Assembly (NCBI GenBank): GCA_044356865.1
Contig: JBIKVN010000085.1
Coordinates: 1 to 12,047 of the forward strand
From: JBEIUL01 sp044356865
GTDB lineage: Bacteria > Planctomycetota > Phycisphaerae > Phycisphaerales > SM1A02
DNA length: 12,047 nucleotides
Reading direction: 5' to 3'
Positions 5,542 to 12,047 of this stretch are shown in pieces (the first letter of the stretch is position 1; every line of letters begins with the position of its first letter). A program made the position numbers and the translations under genes. The notes beneath the pieces are model-generated. The model was not told where the DNA came from, did no database searches, and was given only the letters and a program-made list of their open reading frames with translations.

Positions 5542-7827
5542 ATGTCTCGCCCCGCGTGCCTCATCCGCCGTGCCCGGACCCCGTTCCGGGAGAGCCTTCT
5601 CGCGACGCTCGCCCTGCTCGCGGCCGCCACCGCCCTCGGCCACGAAGGCGACCCCAAGGCCCGCGAGCGGCGGAAGCCTTTCGTCGGACCGGTGTGGCGG
5701 GAAGGCGACGGCGGCGTCGCCGGGCTGTTCGCCGCGTCGGGCGTCTCGCTCAAGGCGTGGTTCCCCGCGAACACCTTCAACACCGGCGGGGCGACGAACA
5801 CCACCGGCAACGACTGCTGGGGCTACGTGAGCCCGTCGGGTCGCGAGTACGCCATCGTCGGCCTGAACGGCGGCACCGGCTTCGTCGAGGTCACCGTCCC
5901 CGAGGAGAGCCGCATCGTGGCGTTCCAGCCCGGGCCGACCAGCCTCTGGCGGAACGCGAAGACCTACGGGAGCCACTGCTACTCGGTGAGCGAGGGCGGC
6001 GGCGGGATCCAGGTGTTCGACCTCGCCCAGATCGACGCGGGCGTGGTGACGCTCGTGAACACGGTGACCGCCGGCGGAGCGGCCCAGACGCACACCATGA
6101 TCATCAACGAGGAGACCGGCTACCTCTACCGGATGGGCGGCAGCTCGAACGGCATCCGGATCTACAGTTTGGCCAATCCCGTCGCGCCGGCCCTCGTCGC
6201 CGAATGGCAGGGGCGTTACGTCCATGACGGTTTCGTGACCAGCTACCCCTCGGGCCCGTACGCCGGCAAGGAGATCTTCTTCGCCTGCGGCGGTCTCAAC
6301 AACGGTTTCGCCCAGACCGGCGTGACCATCCTCGACGTGACGGACAAGGCGGCGATCGTCGAGCTGAGCCACTTCCAGTACCCGAACGCGGCGTTCTGCC
6401 ACCAGGCGTGGATCACCGACGACCGGAAGTACATCTACATCAACGACGAGATCGACGAGCAGAACTTCGGGCTCAACAACCTCGGCCGGATCGTGAACGT
6501 CGAGAACCTCTCCGCCCCGTTCCTCGCCGGGACCTACTCGACCGGCCTCGTCAGCGTCGACCACAACCTGTACGTGAAGGGGAACCTGCTCTTCTGCTCG
6601 AACTACAAGACGGGCCTGCGGATCTTCGACCTGGCGGCCGATCCGCTCGCCCCGAGCGAGATCGCGTGGTTCGACACCTATCCCGAGGCCGACGCGACGG
6701 GGTACGCGGGGCTCTGGTCGAACTACCCGTATCTCCCCAGCGGCACGATCATCGGCAGCGACATCGAGCGGGGGCTCTTCGTCTGGCGGCTTGAGCTGCC
6801 GTTCGCGAACTTCACGCCCGACGGGACGCTGCCGGCGCAGGTCGATCCGCGCGGCGATTCGATCGAGATCACGATCGCCCCCCGGCCCGGCGAGACCCTG
6901 GCGGCGGGCGGCCAGAAGCTGCGGCTCTCGATCGACGGCGGGGCCCCCTTCGACTCGCCGCTCGTGCCGCTCGGGGCCGATCGCTGGCGGGCGGACTTCC
7001 CGACGATTGCCTGCGGGATTCCGCTTCGCTACCAGTTCGTGGCGACGGACCCTGCCGGCCGCGAGAACACCTATCCGCCGCTGCCGGTCGACGCGGTCGC
7101 AACACTCGGGACCTCCTTGCGGTTCTCCGACGACTTCGAGACCGACCAGTTCTGGTCGATCGGGGCTCTCGGCGACAACGCCACCGCGGGCTTCTGGGTC
7201 CGGGTCGATCCGGTCGGCACCAGCGCCCAGCCCGAGGACGACAATCCGGCGGGAACCGGCACGAAATGCTTCGTGACCGGCCAAGGGGTCGTGGGAGGCC
7301 AGGCCGGTGCCGCGGATGTCGACGGCGGCTCGACCTCGCTCGTCTCGCCGCGGCTCGATTGCACGGGCATGCAGCAGCCGCTCGTCGAGTACGCCCGCTG
7401 GTACTCGAACAACCAGGGCTCGAACCCGAACGCCGACTCGATGCCGATCCTGATCTCGGCCAACAACGGGGCGACCTGGGTCCAGCTCGAGGAGGTGAAC
7501 GAGAACCTCGGCGCGTGGAAGACGAAGGTCTTCGCGATCGAGGACTTCATCGTCCCGACCGACCAGGTGCGGCTGCGCTTCGTGGCCCGCGATCTCGGCG
7601 GTGGCTCGCTGGTCGAGGCCGGCGTCGACGACGTGCGGATCAGCTACTACGACTGCCCGGCCGATACGGTGCCCGGAGACCTGAACGGCGACGGCGTCGT
7701 CAGCGCGGGCGATCTCGCGGCGCTGCTGGGGGCGTGGGGATCTGCGGGCGGCCCGGCCGACCTCGACGGCGACGGCACGGTGGCCGCGGGCGACCTCACG
7801 ATCCTGGTCGCGAACTGGACGCCGTGA
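5542..7827 (+). CDS. Secreted choice-of-anchor B protein with jelly-roll and dockerin-like C terminus
   Basis: A 761-residue exported, multidomain protein. A signal peptide (about 1-33, ending A-L-G before HEGDP) is followed by a choice-of-anchor B domain to about residue 425. Typical blocks are NDCWGYVSPSGREYAIVGL, GSHCYSVSEGGGGIQVFDL, QTHTMIINEETGYLY and GYAGLWSNYPYLPSGTIIGSD, with LVIVD-type beta-propeller repeats. Residues about 430-520 look like an Ig-type domain. Residues about 525-706 resemble the MAM/jelly-roll modules of Phycisphaerales (FSDDFETDQFW, YARWYSNNQG, VEAGVDDVRISYYDC). The last 50 residues (712-761) hold two calcium-loop and helix units, DLNGDGVVSAGDLAALLGAW and DLDGDGTVAAGDLTILVANW, a dockerin-like anchor. 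It probably sits on or is released from the cell surface. Substrate unknown. It has its own promoter-like element and is separated from the peroxidase operon by 90 bp. Confidence 0.9.
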   Translation: MSRPACLIRRARTPFRESLLATLALLAAATALGHEGDPKARERRKPFVGPVWREGDGGVAGLFAASGVSLKAWFPANTFNTGGATNTTGNDCWGYVSPSGREYAIVGLNGGTGFVEVTVPEESRIVAFQPGPTSLWRNAKTYGSHCYSVSEGGGGIQVFDLAQIDAGVVTLVNTVTAGGAAQTHTMIINEETGYLYRMGGSSNGIRIYSLANPVAPALVAEWQGRYVHDGFVTSYPSGPYAGKEIFFACGGLNNGFAQTGVTILDVTDKAAIVELSHFQYPNAAFCHQAWITDDRKYIYINDEIDEQNFGLNNLGRIVNVENLSAPFLAGTYSTGLVSVDHNLYVKGNLLFCSNYKTGLRIFDLAADPLAPSEIAWFDTYPEADATGYAGLWSNYPYLPSGTIIGSDIERGLFVWRLELPFANFTPDGTLPAQVDPRGDSIEITIAPRPGETLAAGGQKLRLSIDGGAPFDSPLVPLGADRWRADFPTIACGIPLRYQFVATDPAGRENTYPPLPVDAVATLGTSLRFSDDFETDQFWSIGALGDNATAGFWVRVDPVGTSAQPEDDNPAGTGTKCFVTGQGVVGGQAGAADVDGGSTSLVSPRLDCTGMQQPLVEYARWYSNNQGSNPNADSMPILISANNGATWVQLEEVNENLGAWKTKVFAIEDFIVPTDQVRLRFVARDLGGGSLVEAGVDDVRISYYDCPADTVPGDLNGDGVVSAGDLAALLGAWGSAGGPADLDGDGTVAAGDLTILVANWTP

Positions 7828-7839
7828 CCGTGCGGGCAG

Positions 7840-7852
7840 CCGCCCTCGGCGG
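7840..7852 (+). terminator. Short hairpin between the choice-of-anchor B gene and the SUMF1 gene
   Basis: CCGCC, loop CTC, GGCGG forms a 5-bp stem 12 nt after the stop at 7827, followed by only two T residues. It is too short for a strong terminator, and it directly abuts the TTAGCAT element. Possible weak terminator or coincidence in GC-rich DNA. Confidence 0.25.
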
Positions 7853-7853
7853 T

Positions 7854-7859
7854 TAGCAT
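7854..7859 (+). promoter_or_regulatory. -10-like element overlapping the SUMF1 gene start
   Basis: TAGCAT within GGTTAGCATG matches TATAAT at four of six positions. It overlaps the first candidate ATG (7858) and lies 13 nt before the second in-frame ATG (7873). If it is a real promoter, translation must begin at 7873; if it is not, 7858 is preferred. Confidence 0.25.
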
Positions 7860-8634
7860 GACCCGCGTCGCCATGCCGATTCCCGTGCCGTTCGCCGTCG
7901 CGCTTCTCCTGGTCGCGGATCCTCCCGCCGCCGGCTCGCCCCAGCCCGTCCGCGACGAGATCAAGGGCACGGCCCTCGCGATCGAGTTGGTTCCCGTCAC
8001 GCCCGCCGACGGCTCGCCGCCGTTCCTCCTCACGCGGACCGAGATCACCTGGGACATCTACGACACGCTCATCTTCGGCTTCGACCGCGAGGCGGGGCAG
8101 TCGACGCCGGAAGCCGACGCCGTGACGCGGCCGACGAAGCCGTATGTGGCGACCGACCGCGGCTTCGGCCACGCGGGGTTCCCGGCCATTTCCGTCTCGT
8201 TCCGCGGCGCGCAGGCGTGCGCCGAGTGGCTGACCGCGAAGACGGGCAAGAAGTACCGCGTGCCGACCCTCAAGGAGTGGAAAGCGGCGTGCGCGGCGGC
8301 GCGGATCCCCGTCGATGCGGTCGGGGACCACGCGGTCTTCGCCGGCAACAGCGTGGTCGACGGCGAGATGCGGACGCGGGCGGTCGGCAGCCGGAAGCCC
8401 GACGCCCTCGGCTGCTTCGACCTGTGGGGGAACGCCGCCGAGTGGTGCGTCGGCGACGACGGGAAGCCGGTCCTCGTCGGCGGCAGCTACCGCGATCCGC
8501 CGGAGAAGGTCGGTTGCGACGCGTCGCTGGCGTCCACGCCCGACTGGAACGCGAGCGACCCGCAGTACCCCAAGAGCATCTGGTGGCTGACCGACGCCCC
8601 CTTCGCCGGCTTCCGCCTGGTCCGTGAGCCCTGA
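7858..8634 (+). CDS. Exported SUMF1/FGE-fold protein without the catalytic Cys pair
   Basis: A 258-residue protein of the formylglycine-generating-enzyme-like superfamily (SUMF1/EgtB/PvdO). It shows the fold landmarks in order: TRTEIT at 60-64, P-A-I-S-V-S with A-x-x-C-x-E-W-L at 109-125, YRVPTLKEWKAAC at 133-145, GNAAEWC at 191-197, GGSY at 208-211 and GFRLVRE at 251-257. True formylglycine-generating enzymes carry two Cys just after the GGS[YW] motif. Here Asp and Val take those places, so sulfatase activation is unlikely and a binding role is more probable. A signal peptide runs to about residue 26. The start at 7858 is preferred because it adds an Arg to the signal peptide n-region; 7873 is the alternative. 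The protein is shorter than most SUMF1 proteins. It lies 36 nt before the oxidoreductase gene and is probably co-transcribed. Confidence 0.85.
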   Translation: MTRVAMPIPVPFAVALLLVADPPAAGSPQPVRDEIKGTALAIELVPVTPADGSPPFLLTRTEITWDIYDTLIFGFDREAGQSTPEADAVTRPTKPYVATDRGFGHAGFPAISVSFRGAQACAEWLTAKTGKKYRVPTLKEWKAACAAARIPVDAVGDHAVFAGNSVVDGEMRTRAVGSRKPDALGCFDLWGNAAEWCVGDDGKPVLVGGSYRDPPEKVGCDASLASTPDWNASDPQYPKSIWWLTDAPFAGFRLVREP

Positions 8635-8659
8635 TCCATCCCGTCGGAACCGAACCCAC

Positions 8660-8665
8660 GAGGAG
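8660..8665 (+). promoter_or_regulatory. Ribosome binding site of the Gfo/Idh/MocA gene
   Basis: GAGGAG lies 5 nt before the ATG at 8671 and fixes that start. It is one of only two good Shine-Dalgarno sequences in the window; the other, AGGAG at 1614-1618, precedes the NHL gene. Confidence 0.7.
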
Positions 8666-8670
8666 CCCCC

Positions 8671-9966
8671 ATGCGACCGAACGCCACCGACCTTGCCCGC
8701 CGCGACACGATCCTCGCCGCGGCCGCCGCACCGTTCGCAATGTCCGCCGCGGCCGCCGCGATGTTCGCGACCGCCCGCCGCGAGGACACCCTCACCGTCG
8801 GCGTGATCGGCTGCGGGGGACGCGGGACGGGCGCCGCGCTGAACGCCCTCGAGGCCGGGAAGGACGTGAAGATCGTCGCGCTCGGCGACGCCTTCGCCGA
8901 TCGGCTCGAGGGCTGCCGCCGCGGCCTCGCCGAGGCGGGTGGCGAGCGCGGGAAGGTCGCCGAGGCCGACTGCTTCGTCGGGCTCGATGCGTACCGGGCC
9001 GTCTGCGCGAGCGACTGCGACCTCGTCATCCTCGCGACGCCGCCCGGCTTCCGGCCCGGGCACTTCGCCGAGGCGGTCCGCACCGGCAAGCATGTCTTCA
9101 TGGAGAAGCCGGTCGCCGTCGACTCGCCGGGCATCCGCCTGGTGATCGATTCGGCCAAGGCCGCCCGCGACCAGAAGCTCTGCGTGGTCGCCGGCACGCA
9201 GCGCCGCCACGAGCGGAGCTACCTCGAGGCGATGGAGCGGCTGCATCGCGGCGACCTCGGCCCGCTCGTCGCCGCCCGCTGCTACTGGAACCAGGGCGGC
9301 CTCTGGAACGTCGATCCGCAGGAGGATCGCAGCGAGGTCGAGAACCAGATGCGGAACTGGCTGTACCACTCGTGGCTCTCCGGCGACCACATCGTCGAGC
9401 AGCATGTCCACCAGCTCGATGTGTTGAACTGGGGCTTCCGGGCCCATCCGAAGCTCGTCCGCGGCGTCGGGGGCCGGCAGGCCCGCACCGACGAGCGGAG
9501 GTTCGGGCACATCTACGACCACTTCGGGCTCGAGTACGTCTATCCCGGCCCCGAGGGCTTCGGCGACGCGTTCGCCCTCTCGATGTGCCGCCAGCAGGAC
9601 GGCACGCCGAATCGCGTCGAGGAGGTCTTCACCGGCACGCAGGGCATCGCCCAGCTCGCCCCCGGGTCGGTTCGCCTCAGCGGCCCGAAGGCCTGGCAGT
9701 TCAGCGGCCCCGACCCGAACCCGTATGTCGAGGAGCACAAGAACCTGCAGCTCGCGATCCGCACCGGCAGCGGGCTGAACGAGGGCGAGCAGGTCGCCGA
9801 GAGCACGCTGACCGCGATCATGGGCCGCATGGCCGCCTACACCGGCCAGGACGTGACCTGGGAGCAGGCGATGGCGAGCGAGGAACGGCTCATGCCCGAG
9901 CGGATCGAGTTCGGGCCGCGGCCGGTCGCGCCGGTCGCGGTGCCGGGCCGGACCAAGTTCTCCTGA
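8671..9966 (+). CDS. Exported Gfo/Idh/MocA-family oxidoreductase
   Basis: A 431-residue NAD(P)-dependent sugar or inositol dehydrogenase-like enzyme. The N terminus has an Arg pair (R10-R11, then D-T-I-L) and a long Ala-rich hydrophobic stretch to about residue 34. This looks like a Tat signal and suits export of a protein with its cofactor bound. The Rossmann motif VGVIGCGGRGTG starts near residue 43, and the E145-K-P147 signature (HVFMEKPVAVDSPG) marks the active-site strand. The C-terminal alpha/beta domain carries GTQRRHERSY and DHIVEQHVHQLDVLNW segments common in planctomycete members. Exported paralogues are numerous in Planctomycetes and thought to act on polysaccharide-derived sugars; the substrate cannot be told from sequence. 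A strong Shine-Dalgarno supports the start. The next gene begins 21 nt later. Confidence 0.92.
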   Translation: MRPNATDLARRDTILAAAAAPFAMSAAAAAMFATARREDTLTVGVIGCGGRGTGAALNALEAGKDVKIVALGDAFADRLEGCRRGLAEAGGERGKVAEADCFVGLDAYRAVCASDCDLVILATPPGFRPGHFAEAVRTGKHVFMEKPVAVDSPGIRLVIDSAKAARDQKLCVVAGTQRRHERSYLEAMERLHRGDLGPLVAARCYWNQGGLWNVDPQEDRSEVENQMRNWLYHSWLSGDHIVEQHVHQLDVLNWGFRAHPKLVRGVGGRQARTDERRFGHIYDHFGLEYVYPGPEGFGDAFALSMCRQQDGTPNRVEEVFTGTQGIAQLAPGSVRLSGPKAWQFSGPDPNPYVEEHKNLQLAIRTGSGLNEGEQVAESTLTAIMGRMAAYTGQDVTWEQAMASEERLMPERIEFGPRPVAPVAVPGRTKFS

Positions 9967-9987
9967 GCCGCGGGGTTCGACCTCGGC

Positions 9988-10803
9988 ATGCCCGTCTCCG
10001 CCTGCATCATCGCCTTCAACGAGGCCGACAAGATCGAGGCCGCGGTGAACAGCGTGCTTTGGGCCGACGAGGTCGTCGTGGTCGACAGCGGCTCGACCGA
10101 CGGGACGGCCGGACGCGCGACCTCGCTCGGGGCCCGCGTGGTGCAGGTGCCGTTCGAGGGCTTCGGCCGGCTGCGGAACGCGGCGCTCGGGCACCTTTCG
10201 CACGAGTGGATCTTCTCGCTCGACTCCGACGAGCGCTGCACGCCCGAGGCCCGCGACGAGATCCTGCGCATCACCGCCGACCCGGCCAGCCCGCCGGTCT
10301 GGCTCGTGCCGCGTCGGAACTGGTTCCTCGGCCGCTGGATCCGCCATTCGGGGTGGTACCCCGATTTCCGCCAGCCGCAGCTCTTCCGGCGCGGCTCGAT
10401 GGCATACACCGAGGATCCGGTGCACGAGGGCTTTATCCTGCTGCAGTCCGCGCCGCTCGCCCGCATGCGGTCGGCGATCTGGCAGGTGCCGTTCAAGAAC
10501 CTCGCCGAGGCCCTGCACAAGGCGAACCGCTACTCGAGCCTCGGCGCGGAGAAGCTCCACGCCCGCGGCAAGCGCGGCTCGATGCCGAAGGCGATCTCGC
10601 ACGGGCTGGTCGCATTCTTCCGCCACTACATCGTGAAGCTCGGGTTCCTCGACGGGTGGGCGGGCTTCGCGATCGCCTTCTCGAACCTCGAGGGAACCTT
10701 CTGGCGGTACGCGAAGCTCACCGAGCTTGATGGCCGCTATCCGAAGCCGCCGCCGTCGCCGCCGCTCGGGCGTCCGCCCGCGGGAAGTTCGGCGAGCTCG
10801 TGA
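9988..10803 (+). CDS. Glycosyltransferase family 2, WaaE/LgtF-like
   Basis: A 271-residue cytoplasmic GT-A glycosyltransferase of the group that adds glucose to the heptose of the LPS inner core (WaaE/KdtX/LgtF-like). The nucleotide-binding start SACIIAFNEADKIEAAVNSV, the VVVDSGSTDGT strand and the D79-S-D81 metal motif are all visible. The specific C-terminal region follows: PRRNWFLGRWIRHSGWYPD, QPQLFRRG, VHEGF, and NRYSSLGAEKLHARGKR with a hydrophobic end. The start at 9988 gives the normal N terminus, and no Shine-Dalgarno sequence is visible. The last 86 bp overlap the 3' end of apbE on the other strand and encode a Pro/Ser-rich tail that is not part of the domain. The presence of this enzyme implies an LPS-type outer membrane. 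The sugar transferred is inferred from family only. Confidence 0.9.
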   Translation: MPVSACIIAFNEADKIEAAVNSVLWADEVVVVDSGSTDGTAGRATSLGARVVQVPFEGFGRLRNAALGHLSHEWIFSLDSDERCTPEARDEILRITADPASPPVWLVPRRNWFLGRWIRHSGWYPDFRQPQLFRRGSMAYTEDPVHEGFILLQSAPLARMRSAIWQVPFKNLAEALHKANRYSSLGAEKLHARGKRGSMPKAISHGLVAFFRHYIVKLGFLDGWAGFAIAFSNLEGTFWRYAKLTELDGRYPKPPPSPPLGRPPAGSSASS

Positions 10804-11740
10804 CGCCCCCGGGCGTGACGAAGCGGGCCGAGTAGCCGAGCGAGGCGAGGCCGCTGCGCTCGAGCGCGGCCAGACCGTCGTCCGGGCCGAGCAGCGCGAG
10901 GCCGGTGCCGAGGGCGTCGACGATCGCGCCGTCCGGGCCGATCACCGTGACCGCGATGCGGCGGGCGGAACCCTGTCCGGTGCGAGGGTCGACGAGGTGC
11001 GACACGCGGATCCCGTCCGATTCGATCGCCTGCGACGCGTCGCCGCTCGTCGAGATCGACGCGTCGCGCAGGGTCACCGTCGGCCGGTCGCCGCCCGGCG
11101 GGTCGTCGATCGCGACCCGCCAGCCGTCGCGGCCGCGGGGCGGCAGGCCGGTGCGGATGTCGCCGGCGATCGCAACGAGCGTGCGGGGAACTCCCGCCTC
11201 GCCCATCGCCGCCACCGCGGCCTCGGCGGCGAGTCCCTTGCCGAGGCCGCCGAAATCGAGCTTGACTCCGGGCTCGACCGAAACCCAGCCGGCGGCGCGA
11301 TCCCACGAGACTCTCGCGAAGCCGACGCGGGCCGCGGCCGCCACGGTTTCCGCCGCATCGGGAACCCGGCCCTCGGCCTTCGCCTCCCGCCAGAGCCGCG
11401 TCGCCGGGCCGACCGTCGGGTCGAACGCACCGCCGGTGGCCTTGAACGCGACGCGGCTCCGCTCGAGCGCCTCGACGAGCCATGGGCTCGCCGCGACGCG
11501 TTCACCGGGCCGGGCCTCGACGCGGCGGGCGTCGCTCGAGGGTCGCCAGTCGCTCAGGGCCTGTTCGACCGCTTCCAGGCGCGAGAACGCGATCCGGGCC
11601 GCGTCGATCGCGGCGGTCTCGTCGTCAGCGTCGATCGTCACCGTCGCTTCCGTCCCCATCACCACCTGGCGATAGGTGCGCAGGTTCGCGGTCGCGCACC
11701 CGGCCAGGCCGACGAGGATCGCCAGGAGCGCGGCCCGCAC
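10718..11740 (-). CDS. apbE: FAD:protein FMN transferase, lipoprotein
   Basis: A 340-residue periplasmic lipoprotein (L12-A-G-C15) that would transfer FMN from FAD to Thr/Ser of target flavoproteins. Family motifs are present: GGAFDPTVGP at 103-112, LDFGGLGKG at 161-169 (usually DLGGIAKG), AGDIRTG at 192-198, STSGD at 230-234, SHLVDPRTG at 247-255 and VDALGTGLALLG at 274-285, with D275 and T279 as expected Mg ligands. The start is a GTG one base after the msrA stop, so the two genes are likely translated together. Residues from about 313 onward are encoded in DNA that overlaps the glycosyltransferase gene and form an Ala-rich tail outside the conserved domain. No flavinylation target (Nqr, Rnf or FMN-binding domain) is seen in the window. 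Confidence 0.92.
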   Translation of the reverse strand: MRAALLAILVGLAGCATANLRTYRQVVMGTEATVTIDADDETAAIDAARIAFSRLEAVEQALSDWRPSSDARRVEARPGERVAASPWLVEALERSRVAFKATGGAFDPTVGPATRLWREAKAEGRVPDAAETVAAAARVGFARVSWDRAAGWVSVEPGVKLDFGGLGKGLAAEAAVAAMGEAGVPRTLVAIAGDIRTGLPPRGRDGWRVAIDDPPGGDRPTVTLRDASISTSGDASQAIESDGIRVSHLVDPRTGQGSARRIAVTVIGPDGAIVDALGTGLALLGPDDGLAALERSGLASLGYSARFVTPGGVTSSPNFPRADARAAATAAASDSGHQAR

Positions 11741-11741
11741 G

Positions 11742-12047
11742 TCACGGCGTCGGGATCGCGCACGAGCCGCCGTGCTTCTTGTGGTAATCCTGGTGGTACT
11801 CCTCGGCGGCGAAGTAGTTCGAGTACGGCGCGACCTCGGTCACGATCTTCCGGCCCTTGAAGGCCTTCTCCCCGGTGAGCGACGCGATGACCGCGTCGGT
11901 GACCCGCCTCTGGTCGTCGTTCATCACGTAGATCGCCGAGCGGTACTGCGTGCCGATGTCGGGTCCCTGGCGATTGAGCGTGGTCGGGTCGTGGATCTTG
12001 AAGAAGAACCGCACCAGCTGCTCGTAGGAGACCTTCTTCGGGTCGAA
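11742..12047 (-). CDS. msrA: Peptide-methionine (S)-S-oxide reductase, C-terminal part (cut by window edge)
   Basis: The last 101 residues of MsrA, which reduces methionine-S-sulfoxide in proteins or free Met with thioredoxin or another thiol donor. Family blocks are clear: FDPKKVSYEQLVRFFFKIHDPTT, NRQGPDIGTQYRSAIY, a variable helix (VTDAVIASLTGEKAF), VTEVAPYSNYFAAEEYHQDY and a terminal HGGSC that supplies the likely resolving Cys. The catalytic GCFW motif lies beyond the right edge, so the first part of the gene is unseen. The frame is open to the last base of the window. The TGA is followed by one base and the apbE GTG start. Pairing with a periplasmic flavinylation enzyme suggests a shared envelope or oxidative-stress theme. 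Confidence 0.93.
   Translation of the reverse strand, partial: FDPKKVSYEQLVRFFFKIHDPTTLNRQGPDIGTQYRSAIYVMNDDQRRVTDAVIASLTGEKAFKGRKIVTEVAPYSNYFAAEEYHQDYHKKHGGSCAIPTP

Noticed and set aside
9976..9991. TTCGACC followed by CATG before both 5542 and 9988, as a possible shared start signal.
   Set aside because: Only two instances, different spacing, and the sequence is common in this codon-biased DNA.
3415..10626. A 2403-residue open frame on the minus strand.
   Set aside because: It is exactly codon-on-codon antisense to five well-supported genes, has no recognisable domain and is rich in Arg, Ala, Gly, Asp and Glu as expected from reversed GC-rich codons.
1..12047. CRISPR arrays, tRNA or rRNA genes, riboswitches including a TPP element near thiS.
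   Set aside because: No regularly spaced repeats, tRNA-like folds or TPP core (CTGAGA) were seen. The 60-bp gap upstream of thiS is too short for one.

Overview
The window is GC-rich DNA that most likely comes from a planctomycete, probably class Phycisphaerae. The clearest clue is the protein at 5542-7827. It ends in two Asp/Asn-rich calcium loops typed G-D-L-N-G-D-G and A-D-L-D-G-D-G, each followed by a short helix. This is the 'GC-type' dockerin-like anchor that is abundant in Phycisphaerales. Exported Gfo/Idh/MocA oxidoreductases, exported SUMF1-domain proteins and a YtkA-domain lipoprotein beside a di-heme peroxidase fit the same group. The taxonomic call is inference; no rRNA or other marker gene is present.

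Layout, left to right. (1) 1-428, minus strand: the N-terminal part of an IS481-type transposase running off the left edge. An 8-bp hairpin touches its start codon, and a 15-bp direct repeat pair lies between it and the next gene. (2) 509-736, minus strand: a complete ThiS-like sulfur carrier whose downstream side faces the insertion sequence. (3) 797-5451, plus strand: a tight four-gene operon encoding a lipoprotein of unknown function, a secreted NHL-type beta-propeller, a YtkA/FixH-like Met/His-rich lipoprotein and a membrane-anchored di-heme cytochrome c peroxidase/MauG-family protein. Junctions are 7 nt, a 1-nt overlap (TGATG) and a 4-nt overlap (GTGA). (4) 5542-7827: a secreted choice-of-anchor B protein with a jelly-roll-like domain and a dockerin-like C terminus. 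(5) 7858-9966: an exported SUMF1-fold protein and an exported Gfo/Idh/MocA oxidoreductase. (6) 9988-10803: a family 2 glycosyltransferase of the LPS-core WaaE/LgtF type. (7) 10718-12047, minus strand: msrA (cut by the right edge) and apbE, adjacent with a 1-nt gap. apbE converges on and overlaps the glycosyltransferase by 86 bp.

Almost every product is predicted to be exported or to act on the envelope. The operon in region 3 looks like a periplasmic redox module: a di-heme enzyme, a small Met/His-rich protein that could bind copper, and a propeller scaffold. The cargo and substrate are not known. Intergenic gaps are short. Several genes at the head of a transcription unit lack a Shine-Dalgarno sequence and instead carry a TAnnnT -10-like element within about 6-13 nt of the start codon, which suggests leaderless or near-leaderless transcripts. 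Genes inside units, such as those at 1623 and 8671, have an AGGAG. No CRISPR array, tRNA, rRNA or riboswitch was seen.
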